Source: an uncultured Pelagibacteraceae bacterium (GTDB taxonomy: Bacteria; Pseudomonadota; Alphaproteobacteria; Pelagibacterales; Pelagibacteraceae). From it: a DNA stretch of 64,000 bases. A model generated the notes under the pieces. The model did no database searches. It saw only the letters and a program-made list of their open reading frames with translations, and was not told the origin of the DNA. The translations under genes were made by a program, and so were the position numbers. The stretch spans positions 1 through 64,000 of the forward strand of contig CACMAX010000005.1 in assembly GCA_902611845.1 (NCBI GenBank), in the 5' to 3' direction. Below are positions 16,261-24,900 of the stretch, one piece after another; the first letter of the stretch is position 1; every line of letters starts with the position of its first letter.

Positions 16261-17760
16261 ATGGCAACAGACTTAAGAATATCAAATATATCAAAAATAT
16301 ATCCAGGGTGTATAGCTAATGATAATGTATCCCTTCAATTTAAAAGTGGAAAAATATACGCACTATTAGGAGAGAACGGAGCTGGAAAATCTACGTTGGT
16401 AAAAATTTTGTCTGGTATAATAAGCCCAGATAATGGTGAGGTTTTTTTAAATGAAAAAAATTTAAAATTAAGTTCTCCACTCGATGCCAAAAAAAATAAA
16501 ATTGGAATGGTTTTTCAGCATTTCAATTTATTTGAAACTTTATCAGTATTTGAAAACTTAAGCATAGATGCAACTGAGGATAACAAAAGTTTAAGGGTAA
16601 GAATAAATGAAATATTAAAAAAATATAACTTTAGTATCGACCTTGATGTTCCTGTATTAAATTTATCAGCAGGGCAAAAGCAAAAAGTTGAGATTATAAG
16701 ATGCCTTTTAAGAAGCCCTAAAGTTCTAATCATGGATGAGCCTACATCTGTTTTGACTGAGCAGGAAACAGAGGAATTATTTATATCTTTAAAAAAATTC
16801 TGTGATGAAGGAATATTAATTATTTACATAACTCACAAATTAAAAGAAGTTTTGTCTTTATGCGATGAGGTTGCAGTCATGCGAAAAGGTAAGGTTGTAT
16901 CTGTTAGTCAAACACAAAATGAAAAAGTTGAAACTCTCGCAAGTAAAATGGTTGGTCAAAAACTAGCAAAAATTAAGAAAAAAATTAATACTTCCAAAAA
17001 TAAAGATGAGATATTTAAAGTAAAACATTTAAATTTTTATAGCGATGATCCTTTTGAAACAAATTTAGTTAATCTAAATTTTTCTTTAAAGAAAGGAGAA
17101 TGTTTAGGTATAGCGGGTATTTCTGGCAATGGTCAAAACGAACTCTTTCAAATTTTGAGTGGGGAAATAATTACACCTGATGCATCAATCATTTTTCGAA
17201 ATAAGGAAATTGCTAAACTAAATCCAAAGCAACGCCGTGAGTATTTAATGGCTTTTTCTCCAGAAGATAGAATATCTCAAGCAGCTGTACCTGAATTAAA
17301 AATTTATGAAAACGTAGCTTTAAATAATTTCAAATCATCTAATTTTTTTGAGAAGGGTTTGGTAAATGAAAGAAAAATTAAAGAGCATTCTAAGAAAATA
17401 TTATCTGATTTTTCAGTAAATACTGACAATGTTGAATTAAAAAGTCAATTTCTATCAGGTGGAAATTTACAAAAACTTATTTTAGGGAGAGAGTTAATTA
17501 CAGCTCCAGAATTATTAATTTGTTATAATCCAACATGGGGTCTTGATGTCGGTGCAATCAATTATATTCATGAAACGCTTATAAAAATTAATGATGAAGA
17601 AAAATCAACGATTTTAATTTCTACAGATACGGAGGAACTGTTAAAACTTAGCGATAGAATTGCAGTTATTTATAAAGGTAAACTTTCAAAAATAATGCCT
17701 TCGGTGGAAGTGACTCCAGAAAAATTAGGAATCCTAATGGGTGGAGGATCTATTGATTAA
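16261..17760 (+). CDS. BMP-type nucleoside/nucleobase ABC transporter, ATP-binding protein
   Basis: The 499-residue protein carries two ABC domains. The first has Walker A 'GENGAGKST' (about residues 38-46), signature 'LSAGQKQKVEI' and Walker B 'VLIMDEPTSVLT'. The second has a weakened P-loop 'GISGNGQNEL', signature 'LSGGNLQKLILGREL' and 'ELLICYNPTWGLDVGA', the degenerate site typical of the RbsA/NupO/YufO family. With two permeases and a BMP substrate-binding protein downstream it forms a complete importer for purine nucleosides or related compounds. The next gene's start lies inside its last codons. Confidence 0.92.
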   Translation: MATDLRISNISKIYPGCIANDNVSLQFKSGKIYALLGENGAGKSTLVKILSGIISPDNGEVFLNEKNLKLSSPLDAKKNKIGMVFQHFNLFETLSVFENLSIDATEDNKSLRVRINEILKKYNFSIDLDVPVLNLSAGQKQKVEIIRCLLRSPKVLIMDEPTSVLTEQETEELFISLKKFCDEGILIIYITHKLKEVLSLCDEVAVMRKGKVVSVSQTQNEKVETLASKMVGQKLAKIKKKINTSKNKDEIFKVKHLNFYSDDPFETNLVNLNFSLKKGECLGIAGISGNGQNELFQILSGEIITPDASIIFRNKEIAKLNPKQRREYLMAFSPEDRISQAAVPELKIYENVALNNFKSSNFFEKGLVNERKIKEHSKKILSDFSVNTDNVELKSQFLSGGNLQKLILGRELITAPELLICYNPTWGLDVGAINYIHETLIKINDEEKSTILISTDTEELLKLSDRIAVIYKGKLSKIMPSVEVTPEKLGILMGGGSID

Positions 17761-18832
17761 AATTGAAAAAAGGAATGATGTTCCAACGACATTGTATTTT
17801 TTTACTCCATTTATTGCAATCATTCTAACAATTATAGGTGGTGGTATTATTTTCTATACTTTAGGTTTTAATCCAATTGAAGCACTTAAGTTTTATTTTA
17901 TAACCCCCATTTCTAATTTATATGGTTTTAGTGAATTATTACTTAAAGCAACTCCATTATGTTTAATTGCTATTGGTTTATCATTTTGTTTCAAAAGTAA
18001 TAATTGGAATATTGGTGCTGAAGGACAATTAACTTTTGGAGCAATTGTAGGAGGGGGGGTTGCTCTCTTATTTTATAATCAAGAAGGATTTTACATTTTA
18101 CCTTTAATTATTATCGCAGGAGCAATTGGAGGAATGATTTTTGCACTTATTCCTGCAATTCTTAAAACTTATTTTAATACTAACGAAATTTTAGTTAGTC
18201 TAATGTTAGTTTATGTCTCAAAGTTGATTTTAGATTACTTAGTGGTTGGTCCATGGAGTAATCCAGAGGGATTTAATTTTCCAGAGACAAGACAATTTAG
18301 TGACTCTGCTAGAATGCCACTATTATTTGAGGGTTTAAGAATTCATGCAGGAATATTTATCGCTCTTGCAGCAGTCTTCGTTAGTTGGTTTGTGCTCTAT
18401 AAAACTTATTTAGGTTTTCAGATTAAAGTGTCTGGTCTAAGTTTAAAAACTGCAAAATATGCAGGATTTAAAGGAAAGACAATGATTTTGATTGTTTTCA
18501 TGATTAGTGGTGCTTGTGCCGGAATGGCTGGTGTTGGTGAAATTACTGGGCCTATTGGACAACTACATAGAATGATATCTCCAGATTATGGTTTTACAGC
18601 AATTATTGTTGCTTTTTTAGGTCGTCTTAATCCATTTGGTATAATATTTGCGTCATTAGTAGTTTCTTTGACCTACTTAGGTGCAGAAACGACTCAAATT
18701 TTTTTACAGATACCTCAATACACTGGTCAAGTATTTCAGGGTATGATCTTATTTTTCTTACTCGCATCTGATTATTTACTTTTTTTCAAAATTAAATTTC
18801 AAAATTTTAATAAAAATGAGCTTAGACATTAG
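17753..18832 (+). CDS. BMP-type ABC transporter permease 1 (NupP-like)
   Basis: I place the start at the TTG at 17753, because GGAGG (17743-17747) sits five bases ahead of it; a GTG at 17741 is also in frame but would have no ribosome-binding site. The product (about 359 residues) has roughly nine or ten hydrophobic segments and family blocks 'ATPLCLIAIGLSFCFKSNNWNIGAEGQLTFGAI' and 'SGLSLKTAKYAGFKGKTMILIVFMISGACAGMAGVGEI'. It is one half of the channel that pairs with the permease at 18816. It overlaps the ATPase gene by eight bases and the second permease by 17. Confidence 0.9.
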   Translation: MIKIEKRNDVPTTLYFFTPFIAIILTIIGGGIIFYTLGFNPIEALKFYFITPISNLYGFSELLLKATPLCLIAIGLSFCFKSNNWNIGAEGQLTFGAIVGGGVALLFYNQEGFYILPLIIIAGAIGGMIFALIPAILKTYFNTNEILVSLMLVYVSKLILDYLVVGPWSNPEGFNFPETRQFSDSARMPLLFEGLRIHAGIFIALAAVFVSWFVLYKTYLGFQIKVSGLSLKTAKYAGFKGKTMILIVFMISGACAGMAGVGEITGPIGQLHRMISPDYGFTAIIVAFLGRLNPFGIIFASLVVSLTYLGAETTQIFLQIPQYTGQVFQGMILFFLLASDYLLFFKIKFQNFNKNELRH

Positions 18833-19748
18833 TTTTATTGGTGTTTTAATAGGATCAATTATGGCATCTTCAGTGCCGCTAATTCTAGCTGCATCAGGTG
18901 AATTAATCACTGAAAGATCGGGCGTTTTAAATTTAGGTGTCGAAGGAATGATGATAATAGGAGCAATTTCTGGTTTTGCTTTAATGGTAATAACAGATAA
19001 CCTTTTTATTGCAATTATTGGATCAATGTTGTCTGGTGTTGTAATTTCATTAATATTTGGATTTTTAACACAATCACTGCTGACAAATCATGTTGCAACG
19101 GGATTAGCATTAACAATTTTTGGTATTGGTCTTTCAGCAATGTTAGGAAAAAATTTTGTTGGTATTCCTGGAAAAGATTTTCCAATTTTATTTTCAAGTT
19201 TAAGAGAAAGTATTCCGTTTTTTGGTCCAATATTATTTGGACACTCTATAGTTTTATATTTTGCTTTTGCTTTACCATTTTTAACTAATTATTTTTTGAA
19301 AAAAACTAAATTAGGTTTAGTTGTTAGAGCTGTTGGCGATTCGCCTGTTTCGGCATCAAATCAAGGTATTAATGTTATTTTGGTTAGATACTGTTGTATT
19401 CTTTATGGAGGAGGCATGTGTGGTTTAGCTGGAGCTTATTTATCTTTAATATACACTCCACAGTGGATTGAGAATATGACAGCTGGAAGAGGATGGATAG
19501 CTCTGGCTTTGGTTGTATTTGCAACCTGGAGTCCAATAAAAGTTTTAATTGGTGCAATAATTTTTGGCGGAATATCAATATTACAATTACATATGCAGGC
19601 TGTTGGATTTAGAATTCCAGTTCAATTTTTAATTGCACTACCTTACCTGATGACAATAATAGTTTTAGTTGTAATCTCCCGCGATAGTAGAAAAATAAAA
19701 CTAAACACTCCAACTTCTTTGGGAAGAATATTCTATAAAGAAAAGTAA
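18816..19748 (+). CDS. BMP-type ABC transporter permease 2 (NupQ-like)
   Basis: The 310-residue inner-membrane protein has about eight hydrophobic helices and the family phrases 'LAASGELITERSGVLNLGVEGMMIIGAISGFA', 'ATGLALTIFGIGLSAMLGKNFVGIPG' and 'GGGMCGLAGAYLSLIYTPQWIENMTAGRGWIALALVVFATWSP'. These match the second permease of nucleoside/simple-sugar importers. It forms a heterodimer with the previous gene product. Spacing to the substrate-binding protein gene is 88 bp, AT-rich, so the latter may also be transcribed separately. Confidence 0.9.
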   Translation: MSLDISFIGVLIGSIMASSVPLILAASGELITERSGVLNLGVEGMMIIGAISGFALMVITDNLFIAIIGSMLSGVVISLIFGFLTQSLLTNHVATGLALTIFGIGLSAMLGKNFVGIPGKDFPILFSSLRESIPFFGPILFGHSIVLYFAFALPFLTNYFLKKTKLGLVVRAVGDSPVSASNQGINVILVRYCCILYGGGMCGLAGAYLSLIYTPQWIENMTAGRGWIALALVVFATWSPIKVLIGAIIFGGISILQLHMQAVGFRIPVQFLIALPYLMTIIVLVVISRDSRKIKLNTPTSLGRIFYKEK

Positions 19749-19836
19749 TGTTAGCTATTCGAAAATAAACATTTTTTTTTTTATTTTTTTGATTAACTTA
19801 AAAACATCATAAAAAAAAATTTAAAGGGGAAATCAA

Positions 19837-20901
19837 ATGTATAAAAACTTTTTGAGATACTTAATTTCTGCAATTTTTTTAATTACTTTTAGTATAAGTG
19901 CAAAAGCAGACTTTAAGGTTGGATTCGTTTACATCGGTCCAACAGGAGACCATGGTTGGACATACCAACATGATGAAGGAAGAAAAGCTGTTGAAGCTGC
20001 AGGGATAAAAACTACTTATGTGGAAAGTGTTAAATATGGTGCTGATGCAGAGAGAGTAATCAGACAACTTGCTCAATCAGGCCATGACCTAATATTTACC
20101 ACTAGCTTTGGATATATGGATGCGACGAACAAAGTAGCCAAAGACTTTCCAAACGTGAAATTTGAGCATGCAACTGGATACAAGAGAGAACATTCAAATG
20201 TTTCAACATATTCTGCTAGATTTTACCAAGGAAGAACTATTTTGGGCCATATTGCTGGTAAATTAACAAAAACTAACACTATTGGCTACATAGCATCATT
20301 TCCTATTCCTGAAGTTATAAGAGGAATAAACGCAATGACTTTAGCTGCTCAAAAAGTAAATCCTAATATCAAAACAAAAATAGTTTGGGTATTTAGTTGG
20401 TATGATCCTGGTAAAGAAGCCGAAGCGGCGCAAGCATTAATCGATCAAGGTGCAGACATCATAATGCAACATACAGATAGTACAGCTCCAGTCCAAACTG
20501 CAGAAAAGGCAGGAATTTGGTCTTTTGGACAAGCAAGCGACATGCAGAGATTTGCTCCAAAATCAATTTTAACATCAATTATAGACGATTGGGCTCCTTA
20601 TTATGTTGAAAGAGCGATTGCTGCAAGAGATGGAACATGGAGTCAACAAGATACTTGGCATGGTCTAAAAGAAGGTATGGTTGCGATGTCACCATATAAC
20701 AAAGGAATGGGCGCTGATCTTGTTAAAGAAGCAGAACAGCTTCAAAAAGATCTAGCATCAGGAAAAATTCACTCTTTCACAGGTCCTATATACGATCAAA
20801 AAGGTAACATCCTTGTTGCAGAAGGAAAAGTTGCTGACGATGGAATGTTATTAGGAATGAATGTTTATGTTAAAGGTGTAGAGGGAGATATTCCAAAATA
20901 A
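19837..20901 (+). CDS. BMP-family periplasmic substrate-binding protein
   Basis: The 354-residue protein has a Sec signal peptide cleaved after A24 ('SAKA|DFKVGF'); it lacks a lipobox, so it is soluble in the periplasm, unlike the Gram-positive lipoprotein relatives. Family motifs are 'GFVYIGPTGDHGWTYQHDEGRKAVE', 'FTTSFGYMDATNKVAKDFPNVKFEH', 'GRTILGHIAGKLTKTNTIGYIASFPIPEVIRGINA' and 'QHTDSTAPVQTAEKAG'. It delivers the ligand, probably a purine nucleoside or base, to the upstream transporter. A strong ribosome-binding site AAAGGGG (19823-19829) and higher GC use suggest heavy expression. A bidirectional terminator follows. Confidence 0.92.
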   Translation: MYKNFLRYLISAIFLITFSISAKADFKVGFVYIGPTGDHGWTYQHDEGRKAVEAAGIKTTYVESVKYGADAERVIRQLAQSGHDLIFTTSFGYMDATNKVAKDFPNVKFEHATGYKREHSNVSTYSARFYQGRTILGHIAGKLTKTNTIGYIASFPIPEVIRGINAMTLAAQKVNPNIKTKIVWVFSWYDPGKEAEAAQALIDQGADIIMQHTDSTAPVQTAEKAGIWSFGQASDMQRFAPKSILTSIIDDWAPYYVERAIAARDGTWSQQDTWHGLKEGMVAMSPYNKGMGADLVKEAEQLQKDLASGKIHSFTGPIYDQKGNILVAEGKVADDGMLLGMNVYVKGVEGDIPK

Positions 20902-20920
20902 TTTTAGATAAAAAATTAAA

Positions 20921-20945
20921 AAGGCTAACTAATTAAGTTAGCCTT
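20921..20945. terminator. Bidirectional intrinsic terminator
   Basis: AAGGCTAACT (20921-20930) pairs with AGTTAGCCTT (20936-20945) around the loop AATTA. It is flanked by A runs on the left and T runs on the right, so it has a U-tract on both strands. It separates the convergent BMP-protein gene and the phosphoribosyltransferase gene. It is the clearest intrinsic terminator in the window. Confidence 0.9.
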
Positions 20946-20947
20946 TT

Positions 20948-21484
20948 TTATGAATGTTTTTTCTTTAAACCATTGATGTCTATTTCATCGTAATATTCTG
21001 ATGGTTGAACTATCCACGGATCACCATCTAGTAAAATTGGACAAAAATCTGGTGTAAAAGAAGAAGACTTTTTCTTCCAAAGGCAAGCTGTTTTAATTTC
21101 TTCAATATGGTTTTTTACAGGAGCATATTTTTTTAACCATTTAATACTTTCATTCAAAGTAAGCCCAGTATCAGATAAGTCATCAACTAATAAAACATTT
21201 TTAAAATCTTCATTTTTAGCTATTGAGCTTATGTCTCTTGCAAAAATAAGTTCACCCTGTTTATTTTCTACAGTTTCTCCAGAATAACTCTGAATAACTA
21301 CATAAGCAGTGGGCAATTTAAATATTCTTGATAGCATATCAATTATAGGAGCTGCACCCCTCATTATTCCGACTAAAACAGATGGTTTGTAATTTTTTTC
21401 AATTGTAAGAGCTAACTTTTCAACTGCTAATTTATAATCTTCATAATTGATTATTAATTTTTCTGCCATAAAATTTGGTAACAT
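20948..21484 (-). CDS. Purine-type phosphoribosyltransferase
   Basis: The 178-residue enzyme has the PRPP-binding motif 'VLLVDDLSDTGLTL' (about residues 100-113) and the N-terminal loop 'VLVGIMRGAAPIIDMLSRIF', as in Gpt/hypoxanthine-type phosphoribosyltransferases. 'LLDGDPWIVQPSEY' near the end resembles the xanthine/guanine enzyme hood region. It converts a base plus PRPP to a nucleotide. Its location opposite a nucleoside/nucleobase importer suggests it traps the imported purine. ATG at 21484 or 21469 (MAEKL) could be the start; neither has a clear ribosome-binding site. Confidence 0.82.
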   Translation of the reverse strand: MLPNFMAEKLIINYEDYKLAVEKLALTIEKNYKPSVLVGIMRGAAPIIDMLSRIFKLPTAYVVIQSYSGETVENKQGELIFARDISSIAKNEDFKNVLLVDDLSDTGLTLNESIKWLKKYAPVKNHIEEIKTACLWKKKSSSFTPDFCPILLDGDPWIVQPSEYYDEIDINGLKKKHS

Positions 21485-21511
21485 AAAAAAAAAAAATTAA
21501 AAAGGAGAATT

Positions 21512-21802
21512 ATGAAAGGTTACTGGATTGCAACTTACAGTGAAATTAAAGACCCTGAAAGAATGAAAAAATATGCAGATAAAGCAAAGGAAGCTGTATT
21601 AAAACATTCTGGAAAAATTTTAGCTCGTAGTGCTAATAACATTGCACTTGAGGGCAGAGAAATGGTTAGAATAGCACTTGCAGAGTTCCCTGACGTGGAA
21701 ACTGCTAAAAAATGCTATGATTCTGAAGAATATTTTGAGGCAAGAACATATCTTAAAGACAATGTAATTAGAGAACATATGATATTTGAAGGAATGGAAT
21801 AA
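21512..21802 (+). CDS. DUF1330 family protein, copy 1
   Basis: The 96-residue protein is a ferredoxin-like alpha/beta dimer of the DUF1330 family. The diagnostic phrases are 'KGYWIATYSEIKDPERMKKYADKAKEAVLKHSGKILARS' and 'EFPDVETAKKCYDSEEYFEARTYLKD', matching 'kgYwi....v.dpe.y..Ya', 'EFps...A..wydSpeY..a'. The biochemical role of the family is not established; stress-related or monooxygenase-like functions have been suggested. It has a good ribosome-binding site (AAAGGAGAAT) and is followed after 18 bp by a paralogue. It is divergent from the phosphoribosyltransferase. Confidence 0.85.
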   Translation: MKGYWIATYSEIKDPERMKKYADKAKEAVLKHSGKILARSANNIALEGREMVRIALAEFPDVETAKKCYDSEEYFEARTYLKDNVIREHMIFEGME

Positions 21803-21820
21803 CACAGAAAAGGGGCAAAT

Positions 21821-22117
21821 ATGAAGGCATATTGGGTGAGTTTGTATACAGAGATTTTAGACCAAGATAACTTAAAAAAATATGGTGAAAATGCAATACC
21901 AGTTATAAAAAAATTTGGTGGAACTCCTGTAGTTAGAGGAGGAAAACTAAAATATTATAGTGGTGATAAAGTATTAAGAACCGTCATTTGGGAATTTCCC
22001 AGTTATGACAAAGCCATATCTTGTCATGACTCAGAAGATTATTTAAAAGCTTGGTCTTATGCAGAACAAACCACAAAAAGACATATGTTTATCGTGGAGG
22101 GCGCTAATACTGAATAG
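21821..22117 (+). CDS. DUF1330 family protein, copy 2
   Basis: The 98-residue product repeats the DUF1330 pattern: 'KAYWVSLYTEILDQDNLKKYGENAIPVIKKFGGTPVVRGGKLKYYSGDKVLRTVIWEFPSYDKAISCHDSEDYLKAWSYAEQ'. It is clearly related to copy 1 but diverged (the two share the frame of Y, E, Y, A, EFP, DSE positions), so the pair is an old tandem duplication, perhaps forming a heterodimer. A ribosome-binding site AAGGGG precedes the ATG. It overlaps the convergent DNA glycosylase gene by 14 bp. Confidence 0.85.
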   Translation: MKAYWVSLYTEILDQDNLKKYGENAIPVIKKFGGTPVVRGGKLKYYSGDKVLRTVIWEFPSYDKAISCHDSEDYLKAWSYAEQTTKRHMFIVEGANTE

Positions 22118-22730
22118 TATCATCGTCAATTGAACGCCACAAATACCAAGTTGCAACAGAACAATATGGAGAAAATTTTTTTTGAAGTTTTTTTATAAAA
22201 GTTTCAGGTGGAAAATATTTTTTTTTATAGTTATTTGATATTGCTCTTAATAATCCAATGTCCTGAATTGGCCAGATATTTGACCTATTATAAGTAAATA
22301 ACAAAATCATCTCTGCTGACCATCTTCCTATCTGTCTTAAAGTTGATAGATATATAATGGCTTCTTCATCGTTCATTTTCGGAATTAATCTTGGATTAAA
22401 AGTTTTATCTTTAAATTTTTGAGACATTTCCAAGATACCCCTTATTTTTTGACGACTAAGACCACATTTTTTTAGTTGCGATGTTTTTAGCTTGGAAACA
22501 GTTTTTGGATTAATTTTTTTTTTACATGCCAATTCAAATTTTTTAAAGACAGAGTCTGCAGCAGCAACACTTATTTGTTGTCCTATTATACTTTTGCATA
22601 AAGAATAAAAGACATCTTTTCTAGTAGTTAAATTATTATCTTTATATTTTTTAATCAATGATCTCATGATACTATCTTTTTTTGAAAGATGTTTTCTAGC
22701 TTTTGTCCAATATGGTGGTGCCTTACTCAT
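22104..22730 (-). CDS. AlkA-type DNA-3-methyladenine glycosylase (HhH-GPD)
   Basis: The 208-residue base-excision repair enzyme removes alkylated bases. It has the helix-hairpin-helix and catalytic aspartate in 'LRQIGRWSAEMILLFTYNRSNIWPIQDIGLLRAI' (about residues 129-162), preceded by 'LCKSIIGQQISVAAADSVFKKFE', the typical first helix. It lacks the extra N-terminal domain of E. coli AlkA, as in the compact MAG/AlkA relatives. It overlaps the upstream transporter gene by eight bp and is co-transcribed with it. Confidence 0.88.
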   Translation of the reverse strand: MSKAPPYWTKARKHLSKKDSIMRSLIKKYKDNNLTTRKDVFYSLCKSIIGQQISVAAADSVFKKFELACKKKINPKTVSKLKTSQLKKCGLSRQKIRGILEMSQKFKDKTFNPRLIPKMNDEEAIIYLSTLRQIGRWSAEMILLFTYNRSNIWPIQDIGLLRAISNNYKKKYFPPETFIKKLQKKFSPYCSVATWYLWRSIDDDTIQY

Positions 22731-23604
22731 TTCTACTTACCGTTACTTGTTTATTTAAATATATTTCTCTTCGAAATATAATGATAGATGATATTATTAC
22801 CAGTGAAGCACCCATCAATGTTTTAATTGTAGGAATTTCATCCCAAATAAAATATCCAAAAGATATTGCAAATATTAATCCTAAATATTTAAGAGGTGTA
22901 ACCAAAGAAACCTCAGATAATTTATAAGATTGACTTAACAATAAGTTAGCTGTTCCTCCTAACAAGCCAATTGTACATAAAAGTAAAAAATCATTTAAAG
23001 ATGGCATGATCCAACCAAATGGTATTGATAAAACTCCAACTATTGTAATTGCAAAAGAAAAAAAAAATGAGATCAACCATACTGGTTCTGTGGATGAAAG
23101 TTTTCTAATTGTAATTGCAACGTAAGACATTCCAATACAAAAGATTATTGGAAATAAATAATAAATATTTAAGCTAGAAAATCCTGGTTGGGTAATTACT
23201 AAAACACCAATAAAACCAACAAATACCGCGGCCCATCTATATACTCCTACTTTCTCACTTAGTAAAAATATTGATAGCAAAGTTGTAAATATAGGTGCAG
23301 CAAATGAAATACTTGTCACTGTTGCAAGTGGTAGGTTTCTTAATGCCAAAAATATTGCAGCTAAAGCTATCAGTCCTGAACAACATCTAATTAAATGTAA
23401 TCCTGGTCTATTTGTTTTGTAAAAATCTCTAAATCTTCTCTTGGGAACTAAAAAAATAATTGGCAAAATACCAAATAGACCTCTAAAGAACATTACCTGT
23501 CCAATTGGATAATCTGATGACCACTTGACTATTACATCCATAAATGAAAAGGCACATATTGATAAAAACATGTAAAAAAAGCCTAATTGATTTTTGGAAA
23601 GCAT
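22723..23604 (-). CDS. EamA/DMT-family permease
   Basis: The 293-residue inner-membrane protein has ten predicted helices in two five-helix EamA repeats, e.g. 'FYMFLSICAFSFMDVIVKWSSDYPIGQVMFFRGLFGILPI' and 'LLCTIGLLGGTANLLLSQSYKLSEVSLVTPLKYLGLIFAISFGYFIWDEIP'. It is a drug/metabolite transporter superfamily member, similar in layout to S-adenosylmethionine or amino-acid exporters (RhaT/SAM type). The substrate cannot be told from sequence. It is the first gene of a pair with the DNA glycosylase. Confidence 0.85.
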   Translation of the reverse strand: MLSKNQLGFFYMFLSICAFSFMDVIVKWSSDYPIGQVMFFRGLFGILPIIFLVPKRRFRDFYKTNRPGLHLIRCCSGLIALAAIFLALRNLPLATVTSISFAAPIFTTLLSIFLLSEKVGVYRWAAVFVGFIGVLVITQPGFSSLNIYYLFPIIFCIGMSYVAITIRKLSSTEPVWLISFFFSFAITIVGVLSIPFGWIMPSLNDFLLLCTIGLLGGTANLLLSQSYKLSEVSLVTPLKYLGLIFAISFGYFIWDEIPTIKTLMGASLVIISSIIIFRREIYLNKQVTVSRNE

Positions 23605-23638
23605 GATAATAACTTTAGATTAATTAAAATTTTTAGCA

Positions 23639-24085
23639 ATGGAAATAGCAACTTTAGCACTTGGATGTTTTTGGGGACCTGAAATAAAATTTAGCAAGTT
23701 AGATGGAGTAATAAATACAGAGGTTGGATATTGTGGAGGTAATACTGAGAAGACATCTTATAAAGAAGTATGTTATGGTGACACCAATCACGCAGAAGTA
23801 GTTAAAGTTGAATTTGACAATACTAAAATTTCTTATGAAGAAATAATAAAAAATTTTTTTGAATTTCATGATCCAACTACTTTAAACCGGCAAGGTCCAG
23901 ATATAGGTACTCAGTATAGAAGTGAAATATTTGTTCATGATGAAAATCAAAATAAAATCGCTAATAAAGTATTGAAAGAAATTAATGAAAAATTTAAGGG
24001 TAAAATCGTTACCAAAATATCAAAATCAAAAAATTATAACAAAGCCGAAGATTATCACCAGAAATATTTGGAAAAAAGTTTCTAA
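23639..24085 (+). CDS. msrA: Peptide methionine sulfoxide reductase MsrA
   Basis: The 148-residue enzyme repairs methionine-S-sulfoxide. The catalytic C10 is in 'ALGCFWG', followed by 'LDGVINTEVGYCGGNTEKTSYKEVCYGDTNHAEVVKVEFD' and 'FFEFHDPTTLNRQGPDIGTQYRSEIF', all family hallmarks. There is no clear distal resolving cysteine, so recycling may use C32 or an external thiol. It is the first gene of a four-gene set with sseA and the RND pair; its stop overlaps the sseA start as TAATG. Confidence 0.95.
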   Translation: MEIATLALGCFWGPEIKFSKLDGVINTEVGYCGGNTEKTSYKEVCYGDTNHAEVVKVEFDNTKISYEEIIKNFFEFHDPTTLNRQGPDIGTQYRSEIFVHDENQNKIANKVLKEINEKFKGKIVTKISKSKNYNKAEDYHQKYLEKSF

Positions 24086-24897
24086 TGTCACTTATATCAA
24101 CTGAGTGGCTAGAAAAAAATCTCTCAAATGTAAAAATAATTGATGGTTCTTGGCATATGCCTGCAACAAAAAGAAGTGGTAGAGAAGAATTTAATAAAGA
24201 GCATATACCAAATGCAATTTTTTTTGATATTGACGAAAATTGTAATAAATCAACCGACTTACCACATATGTTAACGAATATTAGTTCTTGGGAAAATATA
24301 CTATCATCTATGGGCATATCTAACAAAGACAAAATTGTGATTTATGATAATTCTGATGTTTTAAGTGCTTGTAGAGTATGGTTTAATTTAATTTACTTTG
24401 GCCATGATAAAAAGAAAGTACATGTTTTAGATGGAGGTTTTAATAAATGGAAAAAAGAAAAAAGAATAACTTCGGATAATAATGAAATTATTCAAACAAC
24501 CAGCTACAAAGCAAAAGAAAATAATGAAATGGTTAAGAGTAAAGATCAGATTGACCAAAATATAATTAAAAAAAAATTTGATTTAGTTGATGCGAGAAGC
24601 AAAGATCGTTTTGATGGCATAACTCCAGACCCAAGAAAAAATGTAGGAAGTGGTTCAATACCTAATTCAATTTGCTTACCATTTAAAACCCTTATCAATG
24701 ACGATTTTACTTTTAAAAGTAAAACTGAAATTTCTTCTTATTTTAACAATTTATCTTTAAATGACCCAGTAAATGTAGTGTTTTCATGCGGTTCTGGGAT
24801 CACAGCTTGTGTTTTGGCACTTGCATATTCTCAAGTAAATAATAAGTATCTTCCAGTCATTTATGATGGTTCATGGGCAGAATATGGTAAAATATAA
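24085..24897 (+). CDS. sseA: 3-mercaptopyruvate/thiosulfate sulfurtransferase
   Basis: The 270-residue protein has two rhodanese domains. The inactive N-terminal one contains 'VKIIDGSWHMPATKRSGREEFNKEHIPNAIFFDID'. The active C-terminal one has 'FDLVDARSKDRFDGITPDPRKNVGSGSIPNSICLPF' and catalytic C235 in 'FSCGSGITA', the CGSG form typical of mercaptopyruvate sulfurtransferases. It moves sulfane sulfur to thiols or cyanide. Being coupled to msrA suggests a sulfur/oxidative-stress unit. Confidence 0.92.
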   Translation: MSLISTEWLEKNLSNVKIIDGSWHMPATKRSGREEFNKEHIPNAIFFDIDENCNKSTDLPHMLTNISSWENILSSMGISNKDKIVIYDNSDVLSACRVWFNLIYFGHDKKKVHVLDGGFNKWKKEKRITSDNNEIIQTTSYKAKENNEMVKSKDQIDQNIIKKKFDLVDARSKDRFDGITPDPRKNVGSGSIPNSICLPFKTLINDDFTFKSKTEISSYFNNLSLNDPVNVVFSCGSGITACVLALAYSQVNNKYLPVIYDGSWAEYGKI

Positions 24898-24900
24898 AAT

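Noticed and set aside
19749-19836. Intrinsic terminator before the BMP substrate-binding protein gene
   Set aside because: There are T runs but no convincing stem ahead of them.
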